This document shows, one piece after another, positions 17,846 through 26,199 of a stretch of 64,000 bases of DNA. The stretch is from an uncultured delta proteobacterium. Lineage in GTDB: Bacteria; Desulfobacterota; Desulfovibrionia; Desulfovibrionales; Desulfovibrionaceae. How positions within the stretch are numbered: position 1 is the stretch's first letter; each line of letters starts with the position of its first letter. Below the pieces are notes generated by a model. That model was not told the origin of the DNA, ran no database searches, and was given only the letters and a program-made list of their open reading frames with translations. Where the stretch lies: the NCBI GenBank assembly GCA_900079685.1, contig LT599018.1:1955528-2019527 (forward strand). Direction: 5' to 3'. Both the position numbers and the translations under genes were made by a program.

Positions 17846-17903
17846 TCCTGCGGGCCATGCGCCCCAATCCCGCGCCGCCTGACGGCCTCCACAAGAGAAC
17901 GTC
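17846..17903 (+). promoter_or_regulatory. Com-type leader element, copy 2 (before traG)
   Basis: Starts TCCTGCGGGCCATGCGCCCC, 8 bp after the trbI stop, and ends AAGAGAACGTC before the traG ATG. It keeps both 4-bp stems (GGGC/GCCC, GCCG/CGGC). Read in the com frame it still encodes LRAMRPN then APPDGL, although no com gene is upstream. It is nearly identical to copy 3 over the first 40 bases. Confidence 0.75.
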
Positions 17904-19934
17904 ATGTGCGCGAAAAAAGTTCAATACGGTTTGGGGGAGAAATCCCCGCAAAAAACGCCGCTGCGCTGGCTCTATCTGCCGTTCATGCTGCTGCTCGGTT
18001 TTGGTAGCATGGTTCTGGCTACACAGCGCATTGCGGCGTTTTTCGATTATCAGGCCGCGCTCGGCCAGCCGTGGGGAATAGCCTTCGGCCTTCCCTGGTA
18101 TGCTCCCTGGTCGGCTTTTGTCTGGCAAGAGCGGTTCGGGGCAAGTGATACCTTCGGTTTTATTGATCAGGCCATTACTCACAGCCAGGCTCTTTTCCTG
18201 CTCCCGCAATTTCTCGTTATCGGATTTTGGCTCTGTTTCCAAAAGAAACTGCGTTCAAACGCCAATCTGCACGGCTCGGCGCGGTGGGCGGAAGAGAAAG
18301 AAATCCGCACGATGGGCTACTTTGAGGGCAAGGGCGTCTATGTAGGCGGCTGGCTTAAAAAGTATGCCGGTTTATCGTCCATACTCCGCGCTTTTCGGGG
18401 AAAGCCGGAAGAGGTGCAACACTACCTCCGGCACAACGGCCCGGAACATATCATGGTCTTTGCGCCTACCCGCTCCGGCAAGGGGGTGGGCCTGATTTTA
18501 CCCACTCTCCTGGCCTGGGAAGGTTCCAGCATCGTCCTTGATATTAAAGGCGAAAACTGGGCCTTAACTGCCGGATGGCGCAAGTCGCAAGATCAGGTTG
18601 TTTTGCGTTTCGATCCCTCTGACCCTTCCGGCGCTTCGGCCCGTTTCAATCCCCTGGAAGAACTCCGCATCGATACCATGATGGGGATACCGGATGTTCA
18701 GAATATGGCCGCAATGCTGGTCGATCCCAACGGTAAGGGGCTTGAAGACCACTGGAGCAAAGCGGCTTTCGCCATGCTCGGCGGAGCTATCTTGCATTGC
18801 TGCGTTATGACCCGCCACGCTCAAAAGCGGGCGGCAACCCTCTATGACCTCTCCTGCATGTTGGCGGACGAGAGCCGCACCATTCAAGACCTGTTCAAAG
18901 AAATGGTGGAAACGGATCACGCCAAGCTGCTTCAGGAAATGTTCCCAGGTGCTGAAGGTGGCGACAAAGCGCATATCTTTATCGCCAGTTCCGCCAGAGA
19001 AATGTTGAACAAAGCCGAGAACGAGGCCAGCGGCGTGGTTTCCACGGCTCTAACCAATCTCGCGCTCTACCGCGATCCGGTGGTGGCCCTGAACACCGCT
19101 TCTTGTGACTTCCGCATTCATGACCTGATGAACCATGAAAAGCCCGTGAATCTGTATCTGGTGATTTCCCCGGCTGACATTGACCGGATGCGGCCCTTGC
19201 TCCGGCTCATGGTGGATATGTTCGTGCGGCGCATCTGCTCCAAGATGGAATTTGCCGACGGTTCCAGCAAGGCCGGGTACAAACACCGCCTTTTGCTTCT
19301 GCTGGACGAGTTCACCAGCCTGGGCAAGCTCCCGATCATGGAAAAGGCGTTGGCCTATATCGCCGGGTACGGCGGCAAGGTCTACATCATCGTTCAGGAC
19401 ATTACCCAACTCAATGCCGTGTACGGCAAGGATAATGCGCTCATGGCAAACTGTCATGTTCGTATTGCATACGCCCCCAACACCATTGAAACAGCCAAAA
19501 CCCTTTCCGACATGACCGGGAAAACCACTGTCGTGGAAGAAAAGGTTTCTCTTTCCGGCTCCAGAACCGGGCATATGAAAAATGCTTCGGTCAACGTGAC
19601 GGAAACGGCCAGACCTCTACTCACGCCTGACGAGTGCATGAGGCTCCCCGGGCCGGAGAAGGACTCGCAAGGCAAGGTGATAAAGCCCGGCGATATGCTG
19701 ATTTTCACAGCCGGACAATCGCCTATCTACGGTCGGCAAATCCTCTATTTCTTCGATCCGGTTTTCTCGACCCGCGCCAAAATCCCGGTTCCCGGCCTGA
19801 CTCCCCAATACCAAAGCGGCATAACGGATTCCATTTATGAGCCGCGCCCTGCGGCGTGGTATTCGGCTACGCCAGTTCCCGCCGCAACCCCTGAAAAGAA
19901 AGAGGCTTCCAGTGAACAGTATTTCGTTGCGTAG
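17904..19934 (+). CDS. traG: TraG, VirD4-like coupling protein
   Basis: 676 residues. Two N-terminal membrane helices (about 20-45 and 90-115) precede the motor domain with Walker A FAPTRSGKGVGLILP near 186-200 and Walker B LLLLLDEFTSLGKLP near 462-476, then IVQDITQLNAVYG. It brings the relaxase-DNA complex to the secretion channel. The start is fixed by the conserved leader and by MCAKK, which matches the MCAK start of the topoisomerase gene behind leader copy 3. The stop lies inside traF. Confidence 0.95.
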   Translation: MCAKKVQYGLGEKSPQKTPLRWLYLPFMLLLGFGSMVLATQRIAAFFDYQAALGQPWGIAFGLPWYAPWSAFVWQERFGASDTFGFIDQAITHSQALFLLPQFLVIGFWLCFQKKLRSNANLHGSARWAEEKEIRTMGYFEGKGVYVGGWLKKYAGLSSILRAFRGKPEEVQHYLRHNGPEHIMVFAPTRSGKGVGLILPTLLAWEGSSIVLDIKGENWALTAGWRKSQDQVVLRFDPSDPSGASARFNPLEELRIDTMMGIPDVQNMAAMLVDPNGKGLEDHWSKAAFAMLGGAILHCCVMTRHAQKRAATLYDLSCMLADESRTIQDLFKEMVETDHAKLLQEMFPGAEGGDKAHIFIASSAREMLNKAENEASGVVSTALTNLALYRDPVVALNTASCDFRIHDLMNHEKPVNLYLVISPADIDRMRPLLRLMVDMFVRRICSKMEFADGSSKAGYKHRLLLLLDEFTSLGKLPIMEKALAYIAGYGGKVYIIVQDITQLNAVYGKDNALMANCHVRIAYAPNTIETAKTLSDMTGKTTVVEEKVSLSGSRTGHMKNASVNVTETARPLLTPDECMRLPGPEKDSQGKVIKPGDMLIFTAGQSPIYGRQILYFFDPVFSTRAKIPVPGLTPQYQSGITDSIYEPRPAAWYSATPVPAATPEKKEASSEQYFVA

Positions 19935-20433
19935 ATTGGCGCGGCGGACGCTGTTCGCCGTGATCTGGCTGGCTCTGGCTCTCGCCCTGGCCTTTAGCGC
20001 GGGCCTTCGCTTCAATCCAACACCGTCTTTGCCAAAAGGCATCTACCGTATTGTTTCCGGCGCTCCGGCCCCAAAAGATTTCGTAAGAGGCGAGCTGGTG
20101 AGTTTTTGTCTGGAAGGCGAGTTCGCGGAACTGGCTTTGGAGCGCGGCTATCTGGAGCCTGGTTCCTGCCCCTCCGGGCTGCGGCCCCTGCTCAAGCGTC
20201 TGGCCGGGTTGCCCGGTGACTCTGTTGATCCATATTCGCACCCGATCTGCGCCGTGGACAGCCACGGGCGCTCCATGACTCCTGCTCTGGTTCCGGGTGT
20301 CGTTCCGCCCGGCATGGCCCTGGTGCTGGCTGATCACCCCGGCAGTTTTGACAGCCGTTATTTCGGGTTTGTTCCGCTGGATTCCCTCCAGAGGGTGAAA
20401 CCCGTTTTTCTCTTTAACCCCAAAGGAAATTGA
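19912..20433 (+). CDS. traF: TraF, pilin maturation peptidase (S26-like)
   Basis: 173 residues from a GTG at 19912 with AAGAGGC upstream; it overlaps traG by 23 bp. N-terminal membrane helix (12-31), then PTPSLPKGIYR with the likely nucleophile Ser39, LLKRLAGLPGD with the likely general base Lys95, and SFDSRYFGFV with Asp147. This Ser-Lys-Asp arrangement matches RP4 TraF, which cyclises TrbC pilin. Confidence 0.92.
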   Translation: MNSISLRRLARRTLFAVIWLALALALAFSAGLRFNPTPSLPKGIYRIVSGAPAPKDFVRGELVSFCLEGEFAELALERGYLEPGSCPSGLRPLLKRLAGLPGDSVDPYSHPICAVDSHGRSMTPALVPGVVPPGMALVLADHPGSFDSRYFGFVPLDSLQRVKPVFLFNPKGN

Positions 20434-20435
20434 CT

Positions 20436-20648
20436 ATGCAAAACAAGGAATATTTACGCGCTGCGGCAAAGGCTATCGCGCAGCAGATTGAAGGAAATCT
20501 CCTGGTAATAGGCGTTTCGCTCGATCCTGATGTGGCGGACTACATGGGCGCATTTGAAGAAGAGGCCATTACGTTGGCCGATGTTGTGGAAGATGGCCTT
20601 TTAACCGTTACCAACTCCGGCGAGGTGATGTATGTCGGCAACAACTGA
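20436..20648 (+). CDS. Small acidic protein of unknown function
   Basis: 70 residues, ATG at 20436 with AAAGGAAAT upstream. The sequence is acidic (GAFEEEAITLADVVEDG) with no membrane segment and no recognisable domain. It overlaps the next gene by 17 bp, so it is probably translated with it. I cannot assign a function. The position between traF and the primase-like gene suggests an accessory to transfer or to early expression in the recipient. Confidence 0.55.
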   Translation: MQNKEYLRAAAKAIAQQIEGNLLVIGVSLDPDVADYMGAFEEEAITLADVVEDGLLTVTNSGEVMYVGNN

Positions 20649-23055
20649 TAGCAAAAAGGCCAGCAAGAAGGCTGAAAAGGCGAAACGGCCCCCGTTCCAT
20701 GAAGAGTTTGCCAACAAAATCATCGAGCGCCTTCAAGAAGGCACGGCCCCGTGGCAAATCCCCTGGACTCCGGGGAAAACGCCTCTGGTTCCCCACAATC
20801 CCGCCTCCGGTACTGTTTACCGTGGCATGAACCGGGTGCATCTGGCGCTTTCTGGCTATGACGATCCGCGCTGGATGACTTTGAAACAAGCCAATGACAA
20901 CGGCTATAGCATTTTACCCGGTAGCAAGGCCACGCCCGTGGTCTATTATCAGTTCACTGACGAAAAAAACAAGCTGGATAATGACGGCAAGCCCGTTCTC
21001 GATGCGGACGGCAAGCCGGAAAAAGAAAAAGTGGAACTGGACAAGCCCATTGTCCGTTTCGCCCACGTCTTCAACGCTGAACAGGTTGACGGTATTCCTC
21101 CGCTCCAGCTCACGGATAAAGCCTATGAGTGGGAACCCATAGAAAAGGCGGAAAACATCCTTGCCGCCTCCGGCGCGGAAATCAAGCACGATCAAAGTAG
21201 CCGGGCTTTTTATCGCCGCATGGAAGACGCCATTCATCTGCCGCCCAAAGAAAACTTTGACGCGCCTGATAAATACTACGCCACAGCTCTGCATGAATTG
21301 GGGCATTGGACGGGTGATGAAAACCGCCTGAACCGCGAATTTGGCCCCTTTGGGTCGGAAAAATATGCGCGGGAAGAGTTACGGGCGGAAATCGCGTCAT
21401 GGATGCTCGGACAGGAAATCGGCATCGGCCACGATCCTGGCCAGCACGCCGCCTATGTGCAGTCATGGATTCAAGTTCTGAAAGAAGACCCCTACGAGAT
21501 TGTACGGGCTTGCCGGGATGCGGAAAAAATCAAGGATTACGTCTTTGACATGGAACGGAAAAAAGAACTCCGGCAGGAAGCCCCGGAAAATGCTGTCCAG
21601 CGGAGCAATGTTCGGGAGAGAAAAGAAGAAATTGCAGCTATCCAAGGGCTTCCATTTGTTCCAGCCAAAGAAAAAACATTCCTTGATGTTCCACAGGACA
21701 ACTTTGAAGAGAAAAAACAAGTTTGGCGTCTTGGTGGACAGTGGGATGATGAAAGCAGGCGGTGGTTTGTACCGGAAGGCAATAACCTTACTCCGTTAGA
21801 GGCATGGCTGCCCGGCAAAGAGTTGGAGAGCGACATTGCTGCTATGGGCCTCCCCGTTGATCCCGCCAAGGAAAAAACCTTCCTCGCTGTTCCGTACAAG
21901 GAAAAGGAACAGGCAAAGAAGTTCGGTGCGAAGTGGGACAAAGAAAACAAGCTCTGGTACGCGCCGGAAGGAACCGACCTCACGCCATTGGCAGCATGGA
22001 TGCCGGAAAAAGCCCCTGTGCCGGAACCGTCCATGCCGCCACAGGAAGAATTTGCCAACGCCCTGGAACAAGCCGGGCTGGATCTGCGTGGCAAAGCTCC
22101 AATCATGGATGGACAGATACACCGCGTTCCGCTCATTGGCAGAAACGGCGGCGACCTTGACGGCGCATACTGCGGCTATCTCGATGAACGTCCTGCCGGC
22201 TGGATGCAGAATTTCAGTGCCGGCGAAAAAACGACTTGGGTTGCCACAGGCCATACCCTGACCAAAGAGCAGTTGGAAGTCCAACGCGCCGAGATAGCCC
22301 GAAAGCGGGAAGAGCGGCAGCGGTTAATTCTGGAGCAACAACAAAAGACAGCGCGGGAAGCGCATACAGAATGGATCGCCCACGATTGGGCCTCTGCCGA
22401 TAACCCCTATTTACAGGCCAAGGGTATTCAGCCTTTCGGGGTGCGTGAGGATGTGGACGGCACTCTGCTTGTTCCCGTTATGACGGTGGACAAGGAATTA
22501 CGCGGTCTGCAAACCATTTCCCCGGAAGGCGAAAAGCGTTTCATGTACGGGATGGAAAAAAACGGCAATTTTCATCTGATTGCCGACCCCGGCAAAGACC
22601 TTTCCAAAGATCTGGCTCAAGGGGAAATCATTCTGGCCGAAGGATACGCCACGGGCGCAACGCTGCACATGGCAACGGAAAAGCCTGTTGCCGTAGCCTT
22701 TGACGCTGGAAATTTGGAGCCTGTAGCCAAAAAATTGCGGGAAAAATTCCCCAACGCCGCGATCACTATCTGCGCCGACAATGACCACCAGCATACCCGC
22801 AAAACGCCGGAAGGTGTTGAACCGTGGAACAAAGGCGTGGAATTGGCCCAAAGAGCCGCCCAAGAGGTCGGCGGCAAGGTTGTTGTGCCAATCTTCACCG
22901 ATGAAGAACGGGGCAAGGGGCTGACGGATTTTAACGATCTGCACCAGTCGCGTGGGCTGGATGAAGTGAAACGGCAAGTGGGCCTTGTTCTGCAAAAGGA
23001 CGTTGAGCGGGAAAAAGGCCGGAATCGGGGAAAAGCGCGGGAGTTATCCTTATGA
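20632..23055 (+). CDS. traC: TraC-like multidomain protein: ArdC ssDNA-binding/zincin, DUF5710, TOPRIM
   Basis: 807 residues in three parts. The N-terminal ArdC-like region (about 20-300) has the start pattern EEFANKIIERLQEGTAPW, a YRGMN motif, and a zincin motif HELGHWTG near 221 with E-LRAEIASW after it; ArdC proteins bind single-stranded DNA and protect incoming DNA. Two DUF5710-like repeats follow (about 343-390 and 402-447; KTFL.VP then WYAPEG..LTPL). The C-terminal part (about 570-790) has a TOPRIM core with IILAEGYATGATLHM near 665 and ITICADNDHQ near 715, as in TraC-type primases. I do not see the zinc finger of DnaG. It probably primes and protects the transferred strand. Confidence 0.85.
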   Translation: MSATTDSKKASKKAEKAKRPPFHEEFANKIIERLQEGTAPWQIPWTPGKTPLVPHNPASGTVYRGMNRVHLALSGYDDPRWMTLKQANDNGYSILPGSKATPVVYYQFTDEKNKLDNDGKPVLDADGKPEKEKVELDKPIVRFAHVFNAEQVDGIPPLQLTDKAYEWEPIEKAENILAASGAEIKHDQSSRAFYRRMEDAIHLPPKENFDAPDKYYATALHELGHWTGDENRLNREFGPFGSEKYAREELRAEIASWMLGQEIGIGHDPGQHAAYVQSWIQVLKEDPYEIVRACRDAEKIKDYVFDMERKKELRQEAPENAVQRSNVRERKEEIAAIQGLPFVPAKEKTFLDVPQDNFEEKKQVWRLGGQWDDESRRWFVPEGNNLTPLEAWLPGKELESDIAAMGLPVDPAKEKTFLAVPYKEKEQAKKFGAKWDKENKLWYAPEGTDLTPLAAWMPEKAPVPEPSMPPQEEFANALEQAGLDLRGKAPIMDGQIHRVPLIGRNGGDLDGAYCGYLDERPAGWMQNFSAGEKTTWVATGHTLTKEQLEVQRAEIARKREERQRLILEQQQKTAREAHTEWIAHDWASADNPYLQAKGIQPFGVREDVDGTLLVPVMTVDKELRGLQTISPEGEKRFMYGMEKNGNFHLIADPGKDLSKDLAQGEIILAEGYATGATLHMATEKPVAVAFDAGNLEPVAKKLREKFPNAAITICADNDHQHTRKTPEGVEPWNKGVELAQRAAQEVGGKVVVPIFTDEERGKGLTDFNDLHQSRGLDEVKRQVGLVLQKDVEREKGRNRGKARELSL

Positions 23056-23119
23056 GTACGCATTTTTCAGTAGCGGAGGAGATTTTGATCTTTTCCAAGA
23101 ATGGTGTAGTCTATGCCCC

Positions 23120-23395
23120 ATGAAACAGTATACTGAAAATGTTCTTGAAGCGTCCGATAATGAATTTGTGTGCTGGTGCGCCCAAGTGTCCGCTGGCGCT
23201 ATACGGGCTGCGGTGTCAAACGGGGCAAAGACGCTTGATGATGTTCGCACTATGACCGGCGCATGTATCAAGGGAGATTGCAAAAACAATAACCCGCGCG
23301 GACGGTGCTGCTCCGTTGAAATCATCAAGTTTTTGCCGCAAAAAGATATTGTACCGAGTGCGCGTTGTTCCTGCTGCACAAATAAACACGAATAG
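23120..23395 (+). CDS. BFD-like [2Fe-2S] protein
   Basis: 91 residues. The pattern FVCWCAQVSAGAIRAAVSNG, then TMTGACIKGDC is that of BFD-like [2Fe-2S] domains (CxC followed about 31 residues later by CxxxxC). A second Cys-rich group follows (RGRCC, and CSCC near the end), so the protein has more Cys than needed for one cluster. It is an odd gene for a transfer operon; it could sense redox state or iron, or be a hitchhiker. The ATG at 23120 is the only sensible start although the ribosome site is weak. Confidence 0.7.
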   Translation: MKQYTENVLEASDNEFVCWCAQVSAGAIRAAVSNGAKTLDDVRTMTGACIKGDCKNNNPRGRCCSVEIIKFLPQKDIVPSARCSCCTNKHE

Positions 23396-23440
23396 CTCAC
23401 CGAAAACTTTATCCCGGTTTTCTGAATAATCCTCAACTAT

Positions 23441-23501
23441 CCCTGCGGGCCATGCGCCCCAATTTCGCGCCGCATGACGGCCTTAGAAATAAGGAAACGT
23501 C
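23441..23501 (+). promoter_or_regulatory. Com-type leader element, copy 3 (before the topoisomerase gene)
   Basis: Starts CCCTGCGGGCCATGCGCCCC and ends ATAAGGAAACGT before the ATG at 23502. Both 4-bp stems are kept, and the com frame reads LRAMRPN then APHDGL. After the start codon the DNA is still like copy 2 (TGTGCGCGAAA), so the conserved block crosses into the coding sequence. Confidence 0.75.
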
Positions 23502-25304
23502 ATGTGCGCGAAACTGTTGATTCTTGAATCCCCCGGCAAAGTGAAAAAAGTACAGGAAATCCTCGGCCCCGGCTGGAAGGTTGCCGCCTCTGTCGGCCAT
23601 GTGCGCGATCTGCCCGTCAAGGAAATGGGCGTGGCCGCTCCCGACTTCAAACCGAAGTATACTCCCACGGACAGGGGCAAGGATGTTTTATCTCGGCTGG
23701 CCGGGATGGTGAAGAACGCGGAAGAAGTTTTCCTTGCCACTGACCCCGATAGAGAGGGGGAAGCTATTGCGTGGCATCTGCAAGACGCCCTGAAACTCAA
23801 AAACGCCAAGCGCGTCACCTATACGGAAATCACGGAAGCGGCCATACGCGCCGCGCTCTCCGCTCCGCGTTCCATTGATATGGCTTTGGTGGCGGCACAG
23901 GAAGGGCGCCGGGTTCTGGATCGCTTTTGCGGCTATATGGTTTCCGGGCCGCTCTCCAATGCCACAGGCGAAAAGCTCTCCGCTGGCCGGGTGCAAAGCC
24001 CGGCTGTGCGTCTGGTGGTGGATCGGGAAAAGGAAATCAAAGCCTTTTCCAGCACAACGCATTACGGCGCGGAACTTACCTTTGAAAATGTGGACAACAT
24101 CACTGACGGCTGGAAAGCGGCGCTTCTGGTAAAGCCCTGGCTTGAAGAGGGGCAGGAATATTTGCTTGAAAAATCTCTTGCGGAAAAGGCGGCTGCGCTG
24201 CGGACGCTGGACGTGCTTGATTGCAAAGAATCCGAGAGCCGAACCGCGCCTCCGGCTCCATTCACCACTTCAACGATGCAGCAAACCGCCAGTTCGTCAC
24301 TGAAATTTGGCCCCAAGCAAACCATGCAACTGGCGCAACGTCTTTATGAGCAAGGCGCGATTACCTACATGAGAACGGACAGCCCCAATCTTTCGCAAGA
24401 GGCGATCCAGGCGATCCGGGCGTATTGCGAAACAAAGGGCTGGCCGCTGGTGGAAACGCCCCGCAAATGGAAATCAAAAGAGGGGGCGCAAGAAGCACAT
24501 GAGGCCATTAGACCTACTCACATTGAAATTGAGGACGCCGGGGAAACGGCGGACGAAAAAGCCTTGTACCGCCTTATCCGGCTGCGTTCCCTGGCTTGCC
24601 AGTTGGAAGATGCGGTTTATGCGGTTCGGACGCTCCAACTCGGCGCGGAAATGGACGGGAAACAGGCTCTATTTGAGGCAAAGGGCCGCACTCTGCTTTC
24701 GCAAGGCTGGAAAGTTCTGGCCGATCAGGAAAATGGCCCGGATGAAGGAGCAGAAGAAGGCGAGAAAGAGCCTTTGAACCCCGTTCCGGCCATGAAGCCC
24801 GGCACAAAAGCTACGGCGCTGACGGGAACCGTCACAACGAAAAAGACCAAGCCCGCCGCCCGGTTCACGGAAGCCAGCCTTATCCGCGAACTGGAAAAAC
24901 GCGGCATTGGCCGTCCGTCCACCTATGCGGCGATTATAGACACCATTTCCAGCCGGAAATACGTCACCACGGAAAAACGCTTCCTTGTGCCTACACCCCT
25001 TGGGGAAAAAATTGTTTCCGGCCTCTGCGGGCATTTTTCATTTATTGAGTACGACTTCACCCGCACAATGGAGCAATCCCTTGACGATATTGCGGAAGGG
25101 AAGGCGGAATACGGCGCTGTCATAGCTTCGGCCCATGACCAACTTTCCAGGGAAGTGCTGGAGTTTGCCAAGGCCACGGGCAAAGTCTGCGAAAAATGCG
25201 GCAAGCCTATGATTCATCGGGTGAAAAAGCCTGGCAAAGACGGCAAGGGCGGCTATGATTTTTGGGGCTGCTCTGGTTGGCCGGAGTGTAAAAGGAACGG
25301 CTAA
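23502..25304 (+). CDS. topA: Type IA DNA topoisomerase
   Basis: 600 residues. TOPRIM domain at the N terminus with LILESPGK and FLATDPDREGEAIAWHL (near 77-93); the active-site Tyr lies in AITYMRTDSPNL near 288. The C-terminal end has one zinc-ribbon like CEKCGKP...FWGCSGWPECK. It is shorter than chromosomal TopA (usually over 750 residues), as in plasmid-borne TraE-like topoisomerases. Its likely role is relaxing or decatenating transferred DNA. It carries the Com-type leader, and its transcript ends at the hairpin at 25306. Confidence 0.93.
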   Translation: MCAKLLILESPGKVKKVQEILGPGWKVAASVGHVRDLPVKEMGVAAPDFKPKYTPTDRGKDVLSRLAGMVKNAEEVFLATDPDREGEAIAWHLQDALKLKNAKRVTYTEITEAAIRAALSAPRSIDMALVAAQEGRRVLDRFCGYMVSGPLSNATGEKLSAGRVQSPAVRLVVDREKEIKAFSSTTHYGAELTFENVDNITDGWKAALLVKPWLEEGQEYLLEKSLAEKAAALRTLDVLDCKESESRTAPPAPFTTSTMQQTASSSLKFGPKQTMQLAQRLYEQGAITYMRTDSPNLSQEAIQAIRAYCETKGWPLVETPRKWKSKEGAQEAHEAIRPTHIEIEDAGETADEKALYRLIRLRSLACQLEDAVYAVRTLQLGAEMDGKQALFEAKGRTLLSQGWKVLADQENGPDEGAEEGEKEPLNPVPAMKPGTKATALTGTVTTKKTKPAARFTEASLIRELEKRGIGRPSTYAAIIDTISSRKYVTTEKRFLVPTPLGEKIVSGLCGHFSFIEYDFTRTMEQSLDDIAEGKAEYGAVIASAHDQLSREVLEFAKATGKVCEKCGKPMIHRVKKPGKDGKGGYDFWGCSGWPECKRNG

Positions 25305-25305
25305 T

Positions 25306-25339
25306 AAAAAGGGGAGTAAGCATAATGCCTACTCCCTTT
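25306..25339. terminator. Bidirectional terminator between topA and tetR
   Basis: The stem GGGAGTA (25312-25318) / TACTCCC (25330-25336), extended by A/T pairs, lies between two convergent genes. It has an A tract before and a T run after, so it can stop transcription from either side. Confidence 0.7.
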
Positions 25340-25371
25340 CAATTATCCAAAACAATATTCGGATCAGCGTG

Positions 25372-26043
25372 TTAAGTCCCCACAGCTTCACTCAAAGCCT
25401 TAAGCCCACCAAGCGTATAGGCTAACATGTCCTCCAACATACCCTCTGAAACGCCCGCTGTTTCTGGCAGCACAATCAAGCGCAGAGACTCCGGGAACAT
25501 GATCATGCTGATACAGGGAATTACCACAAAGCCGGTAGCGCGTTGAAGATGCGGCGAATCTGACGGAAGCCCGGTGATTTCTTGAATCAACGCTTTGAGC
25601 TTGTCCGCTTTGGGCAGTACCGTTGTACTCATTGCCCTGGTGACAAAAGGCGACGGCGAAACCATTTCCCGCATATACACCTTGATACCCCAAAGTTCGG
25701 AAGATGAAGCCGCAGTTTTAATCATCCGGCTAAAAAATGCCCGGAGCTTATCTTCCGGGGCGATGTCGGATAAGAGGATCTCGTCCAGATCCTCCAGACT
25801 GACCATCTGCCGGTGGGCTTCCACCAGCACTTCCTCATACAGACTTTCTTTCCCGCCAAAATAGTAATTCACGGCTGCGCTGTTGGCTTCGGCCCGTTCG
25901 CAGATTTCTTTGCTTGTAGCCTCGGCAAATCCGCGCTCGGCAAATACTTGTCCGGCAGCCTCAAGAATAATGCCCCGAGTTGAAAGGCCGTCTCGCCGTT
26001 GGTTGCGCCTGGGGCGCTTCATAAAATCGATTGTGGTGTTCAT
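25372..26043 (-). CDS. TetR-family repressor, CecR/YbiH-like
   Basis: 223 residues. The helix-turn-helix (about 20-65) reads TRGIILEAAGQVFAERGFAEATSKEICERAEANSAAVNYYFGGKESLY. The C-terminal part fits the CecR (YbiH) type. In E. coli CecR controls ybhGFSR, and here too it is divergent from a ybhG/ybhF/ybhS/ybhR-like operon. The palindromic promoter between the genes is a likely operator. It probably binds a toxic compound and releases the efflux operon; the ligand is unknown. Confidence 0.9.
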   Translation of the reverse strand: MNTTIDFMKRPRRNQRRDGLSTRGIILEAAGQVFAERGFAEATSKEICERAEANSAAVNYYFGGKESLYEEVLVEAHRQMVSLEDLDEILLSDIAPEDKLRAFFSRMIKTAASSSELWGIKVYMREMVSPSPFVTRAMSTTVLPKADKLKALIQEITGLPSDSPHLQRATGFVVIPCISMIMFPESLRLIVLPETAGVSEGMLEDMLAYTLGGLKALSEAVGT

Positions 26044-26072
26044 GGCATTTTTTTAGCGGAGGTTTTTGCAAA

Positions 26073-26134
26073 TGTCAAATTAAAAAATTAAAGTTAAATT
26101 TGAATTTGACATATGAATTTAATTATCATACTGT
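26073..26134 (+). promoter_or_regulatory. Efflux-operon promoter with TetR operator
   Basis: The perfect inverted repeat TGTCAAATT (26073-26081) / AATTTGACA (26103-26111) overlaps a -35 box TTGACA (26106-26111). A 17-bp spacer leads to a -10-like TACTGT (26129-26134). Binding of the divergent TetR protein here would block RNA polymerase. Confidence 0.75.
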
Positions 26135-26199
26135 CCACTCAAGACAGCAGGAAAGCTTGTCTGTTTAGGTTGAAAAATCGCAGAGAAAGGAGCCGCTGC

